DNA from: Halioglobus sp.
GTDB taxonomy: Bacteria > Pseudomonadota > Gammaproteobacteria > Pseudomonadales > Halieaceae
Length of the DNA: 64,000 nucleotides
Direction: 5' to 3'
Assembly (NCBI GenBank): GCA_020443425.1
Contig: JAGRIE010000011.1
Span: 32,630-96,629 of the forward strand
In this document: piece by piece, positions 61,219-64,000 of the stretch
Numbering within the stretch: the first letter of the stretch is position 1
Layout of the letters: every line of letters begins with the position of its first letter
The notes under the pieces: generated by a model
The model's input: only the letters and a program-made list of their open reading frames with translations
Told to the model about the DNA's origin: nothing
Databases searched by the model: none
Program-made: the position numbers and the translations under genes

Positions 61219-62934
61219 ATGGCGCTTGAAAATCCGGATCAGGTGGTTGACTGGCTGGTTGTAGGAGCCGGAGCGGCTGGCATGACGGGTGCTGTGGTCG
61301 CGCATCAGTGCGGCGGCTCAGTGCTGGTGGTGGAGAAGGAAGCGGTTTATGGCGGCACCACCGCCAAATCCGGTGGCGTCGCATGGATTCCCGGCAACCA
61401 CCGGCAGGCCGAAGCCGGTGTTCGCGACAGCGCTGAAGAGGGCTATGCCTATCTCAAGGCGCTGATTGGCGACAGTGTCAGTGACGCCCGCATCCGCGCC
61501 TATGCCATGCGCGCCAACGAGATGCTGCGATACATGATGCAGCACAGCCATGTCGCCTACTCTGCCCTGCCCAAATACATGGATTACTACGAGCACCTGC
61601 CGGGCTACAAGAATGGCGGGCGCTCAATGGATAACGCTCCCATTGACCTGCGCAAGCTGGGTGCGGATGCCGACACCATCAGGCTCGGGCACTACGACGG
61701 CCTCCTCCTGCCATTCAATGTCACTGTGGAGGAAGGCCAGCGCCTGCAGGAGATGAGCGCGGCGACTGTCCTGACCGGCCTGCGGCTGGTGCTGCGCTAC
61801 CTGCTCGATATTCCCGCCCGCCTGAAGCGCCAGCGCGACCAGCGGCTGACGCTGGGACCGGCGCTGGTGGCCCGGCTGCGGCTGTCCCTGCAGGACAGGA
61901 ACATCCCGCTGTGGCTGAATGCCCCGGTACAGCAACTGCTGCTCGACAATGGCAGGGTCTGCGGCGCGCTGGTAAACCGCGAAGGCAGCAGCCACCGTGT
62001 GCACGCGCGGCGTGGCGTGCTGCTGGCCACCGGCGGCTTTTCCCATAACGCGGCGATGCGGCAGCAGTACCAACAGGCGCCGATCGGCAGCCAGTGGACA
62101 GCGGCGGCGCCGGGCGCCACCGGTGATGCCGTGGCGATGGGGACACAGATCGGCGCCGCGCTGGACTTCATGGAGTGCGCGTGGTGGTCACCCACCTACA
62201 CCATCCCCGACGGCCGCGTCATGGCGCTGATTGCCGGCAAATCCAACCCCGGCTCCATTATGGTCAACCGCCAGGGTAAGCGCTTTGCCAATGAGGCGCA
62301 GCCGTATGAGGACCTTGTGAAAGCGCAGTACGCCAGTGAGAGCGCCGGCGAAGGGGCGATACCCTGCTACCTTGTCTTCGACGCCACCTATCGCGGTAAA
62401 TACGCCGTCGGCCACCTGAAGCCAGGCAAGGTGGAACAGGACGCACGCCTGCCGCCGGATGTGTTCACATCGGGCCTGCTGACAAAGGCGGAGACACTGG
62501 AAGCGCTGGCGGCGAAACTACAGATTGATGGCGGCGCGCTGGTGCAGACCGTTACCGACTTCAACCGTCACGCCCGCGTCGGAGAGGATCCGCAATTCGG
62601 CCGCGGCGCCACCAAACACGACCGCTACTACGCCGACAGGAACGTCAGCCCCAACCCCTCCCTCGGGCCACTGGAGACGGCACCCTACTACGCGCTGCGA
62701 TGCGACCCCGGCGACCTCGATACCAAGGGTGGCCTGCTCTGCGATGAGTATGCACGGGTACTGCATACCAGCGGCGCAGTGATAGAGGGGCTGTACGCGG
62801 CGGGAAATGCCAGTGCGGCCGTCATGGGCAACACCTATCCCGGTGCGGGTGCGACCATTGGTTCCGCGATGACCTTCGCCTATATTGCCGCCCGCCACGC
62901 CTTCGGCGCGCCGGGAGATGAAGGGGCCGCATAA
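61219..62934 (+). CDS. KstD-like FAD-dependent 3-ketosteroid dehydrogenase family protein
   Basis: A 571-residue flavoprotein. The FAD-binding motif is VVGAGAAGMTG (residues 14-24), followed by GGTTAKSGGVAWIPGN, the conserved KstD region. The C-terminal motif NASAAVMGNTYPGAGATIGSAMTF holds Y540 and G544, equivalent to Tyr487 and Gly491 of Rhodococcus KstD1. This supports a 3-ketosteroid delta-1-dehydrogenase or close relative that desaturates a ring ketone. It diverges from the MDR/SDR pair; a terminator follows at 62977. The true substrate may be a different cyclic ketone. Confidence 0.82.
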   Translation: MALENPDQVVDWLVVGAGAAGMTGAVVAHQCGGSVLVVEKEAVYGGTTAKSGGVAWIPGNHRQAEAGVRDSAEEGYAYLKALIGDSVSDARIRAYAMRANEMLRYMMQHSHVAYSALPKYMDYYEHLPGYKNGGRSMDNAPIDLRKLGADADTIRLGHYDGLLLPFNVTVEEGQRLQEMSAATVLTGLRLVLRYLLDIPARLKRQRDQRLTLGPALVARLRLSLQDRNIPLWLNAPVQQLLLDNGRVCGALVNREGSSHRVHARRGVLLATGGFSHNAAMRQQYQQAPIGSQWTAAAPGATGDAVAMGTQIGAALDFMECAWWSPTYTIPDGRVMALIAGKSNPGSIMVNRQGKRFANEAQPYEDLVKAQYASESAGEGAIPCYLVFDATYRGKYAVGHLKPGKVEQDARLPPDVFTSGLLTKAETLEALAAKLQIDGGALVQTVTDFNRHARVGEDPQFGRGATKHDRYYADRNVSPNPSLGPLETAPYYALRCDPGDLDTKGGLLCDEYARVLHTSGAVIEGLYAAGNASAAVMGNTYPGAGATIGSAMTFAYIAARHAFGAPGDEGAA

Positions 62935-62976
62935 GCCACCGCAGAGCGATCCGACGTGGTAAACGCCAGGCAATAA

Positions 62977-63008
62977 AAAAGCCCGCGCTGAAAACAGGGC
63001 GGGCTTTT
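62977..63008. terminator. Bidirectional intrinsic terminator
   Basis: A 10-bp stem AAAAGCCCGC/GCGGGCTTTT with a 12-base loop that itself can pair (CTG/CAG). It separates the convergent KstD-like and cold-shock genes. Confidence 0.82.
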
Positions 63009-63021
63009 CATCGAGAGCGAC

Positions 63022-63222
63022 TTAAACCGCTACGATGTTCTCTGCCTGGGGGCCTTTTTGGCCTTGAGTCACAGTGAATTCAACTTTCTGGCCTTCAGCC
63101 AGCGTCTTGAAGCCAGAACCGGAGATTGCGCTGAAATGCGCGAATACATCGGGACCGGACTCTTGCTCGATGAAGCCGAAGCCTTTAGTTTCGTTGAACC
63201 ACTTAACAGTTCCAGTAGCCAT
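63022..63222 (-). CDS. Cold-shock domain protein (CspA family)
   Basis: A 66-residue single cold-shock domain. RNP1 is KGFGFI and RNP2 is VFAHF (F replaces the more common V-x-V-H-F pattern only slightly). It binds single-stranded RNA/DNA and acts as an RNA chaperone. There is a long leader of about 150 bases to a likely promoter (63378-63405), as is usual for cspA-type genes whose leader folds change with temperature; whether this copy is cold-induced cannot be told. Confidence 0.93.
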   Translation of the reverse strand: MATGTVKWFNETKGFGFIEQESGPDVFAHFSAISGSGFKTLAEGQKVEFTVTQGQKGPQAENIVAV

Positions 63223-63377
63223 AGTACTTTCCTATATTTTCAAAGGTAATTGACGCCTTCATTGAAGGCAGGTTGTGCTTGAAGTGCGAAGTAATTACTT
63301 ATGAAAAACAGGGCGAGGTACTTACTGAGAGACTTCGAGATGGTATGCATAAGATCTTTTGCGTACAAGCAGGCCAC

Positions 63378-63405
63378 AGTATATAGCTGCTACCGGGTAA
63401 GTCAA
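63378..63405 (-). promoter_or_regulatory. Candidate promoter of the cold-shock gene
   Basis: On the minus strand TTGACT (63405-63400) and TATACT (63383-63378) are 16 bases apart, a good sigma70 match. It would give a 5' leader of about 150 bases. Confidence 0.6.
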
Positions 63406-63490
63406 TACTGGAATAATGCCATTTTCAGGGTGTAGATCGGCACCGGACAGTGCGGTGGGATGATCTACGCCCGTGCCGGGCCAGTCGCGG

Positions 63491-63691
63491 CTATGAGGCC
63501 GCTGTCTTATTGCCCAACTTGATGTGTTTGTTCACCGCCATGGAAGGCTGGCCGCTGATACCGGACTGTATCACGTCAATCTTGTTGCCGGACTTGAGGA
63601 ATTGCCGGGTCTGCTCTTCGATAGACTGTGAGGTTTCCACGGCCGCCGGTTGCTTTCTTTTGGCTGGCGCTCTGGTGGGTTTGCGTGCCAT
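63491..63691 (-). CDS. Small basic protein of unknown function
   Basis: A 66-residue protein starting MARKPTRAPAKRKQPAAVE, with a Lys/Arg/Pro-rich N-terminus and a second part SIEEQTRQFLKSGNKIDVIQSGISGQP. The EEQ-x3-FL-x-SG-x-KI-x2-I block is a short helix pattern also seen in small gammaproteobacterial proteins of the SutA-like type, a weak resemblance. The basic N-terminus would suit nucleic-acid binding. The start has AGAGGT upstream; the longer in-frame reading to 63850 is rejected because it has no ribosome site. I cannot assign a function. Confidence 0.6.
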   Translation of the reverse strand: MARKPTRAPAKRKQPAAVETSQSIEEQTRQFLKSGNKIDVIQSGISGQPSMAVNKHIKLGNKTAAS

Positions 63692-63854
63692 GTTATTAGA
63701 CCTCTCTGAATGGGGGAGCCGGACATTATACACAATCTGGCGGCACAGCGGTGGAAAACTCCCTCCCCGGGCCATCGAAGCCGGCAGTTGTATTGGCAAA
63801 ATGCATCCCGTATGTTCTGCAACTCGTTTCAGCCACGGCACAGGAAGCACCAGT

Positions 63855-64000
63855 TTGAGTAATCACCGCCAGGGGTGGGAAGCCCTGTTGACCCAGTTGC
63901 ACGCGCGCAACACCATTGCCAGCGGCATGGGCGGCCCCGAGAAACTGCGCAAACAGCGGGAGCGGGGGCGACTGAACGCGCGCGAGCGAATAGCCTGCCT
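63855..64000 (+). CDS. Acyl-CoA carboxylase carboxyltransferase subunit (5' part only)
   Basis: The gene begins with TTG at 63855 after an AGGAAG site and runs off the window. The visible 48 residues include GWEALLTQLHARNTIASGMG and EKLRKQRERGRLNARERIAC, the conserved N-terminus of propionyl-, methylcrotonyl- or geranyl-CoA carboxylase beta subunits. These enzymes carboxylate acyl-CoA with a biotin-bearing alpha subunit, expected downstream. Which substrate is used cannot be told from this fragment. Confidence 0.8.
   Translation, partial: MSNHRQGWEALLTQLHARNTIASGMGGPEKLRKQRERGRLNARERIAC

Overview
The window reads as a high-GC chromosome segment from a marine-type gammaproteobacterium. The mix of genes suggests the Halieaceae/Cellvibrionales neighbourhood: a TonB2-type operon with a TtpC-like subunit, a DUF1302/MMPL/YCF48 set, RegB/RegA redox control, a PEP-CTERM protein with a PrsT-like TPR protein, and many lipid- or steroid-type catabolic genes. 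That placement is inference. I see no rRNA, tRNA, CRISPR array, insertion sequence or phage gene. Coding density is high and operons are tightly packed.

Layout. 1-8.9 kb: a cut-off glutathione transferase, a ThuA-like / acyl-CoA dehydrogenase / Rieske oxygenase operon, an Atm1-type ABC exporter with a glycosyltransferase, an SDR, an acyltransferase and an SRPBCC protein. 9.0-20.2 kb, all on the minus strand: a YCF48-like propeller and MMPL transporter pair, a six-gene TonB2-type operon (DUF3450, TtpC-like, ExbB, ExbD, TonB, TPR), and a DUF1302 outer-membrane protein. 20.7-25.8 kb: a fatty acid desaturase, a RegB/RegA redox two-component system, and a LOG protein with a beta-CASP metallo-hydrolase.

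26.0-36.0 kb is the most striking region. A TetR gene and a near-perfect 22-bp palindrome sit between two divergent arms. Each arm carries an acyl-CoA dehydrogenase and an Ltp2-like aldolase with a DUF35 partner. The plus arm adds a ChsH1/ChsH2-like split enoyl-CoA hydratase. The set matches the logic of the actinobacterial igr steroid side-chain operon. The minus arm adds an NTF2-like protein, an Old Yellow Enzyme and an epimerase-like protein.

36.0-43.0 kb: the PrsT-like and PEP-CTERM genes, with a perfect CRP-type site in the upstream gap, then a NodN-like hydratase divergent from a FadA5-like thiolase and a ChsB1-like SDR. 43.0-53.8 kb: a lipoprotein serine hydrolase, then a minus-strand run (LLM oxidoreductase, cupin, P450, sulfotransferase, SDR, DUF1214-like, SDR) divergent from a MarR / SDR / crotonase operon. 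54.1-64.0 kb: a porin-like protein, two SDRs, an SLC13 transporter with RCK_C domains, a redoxin, an SDR and zinc-MDR pair divergent from a KstD-like flavoprotein, a cold-shock protein, a small basic protein, and the start of an acyl-CoA carboxylase carboxyltransferase subunit.

Taken together, the window looks like a lipid/sterol catabolism neighbourhood: uptake or export at the envelope, P450 and Rieske oxidation, several SDRs, beta-oxidation with a retro-aldol step, and thiolysis. Substrates are inferred from family resemblance, not shown by the sequence.
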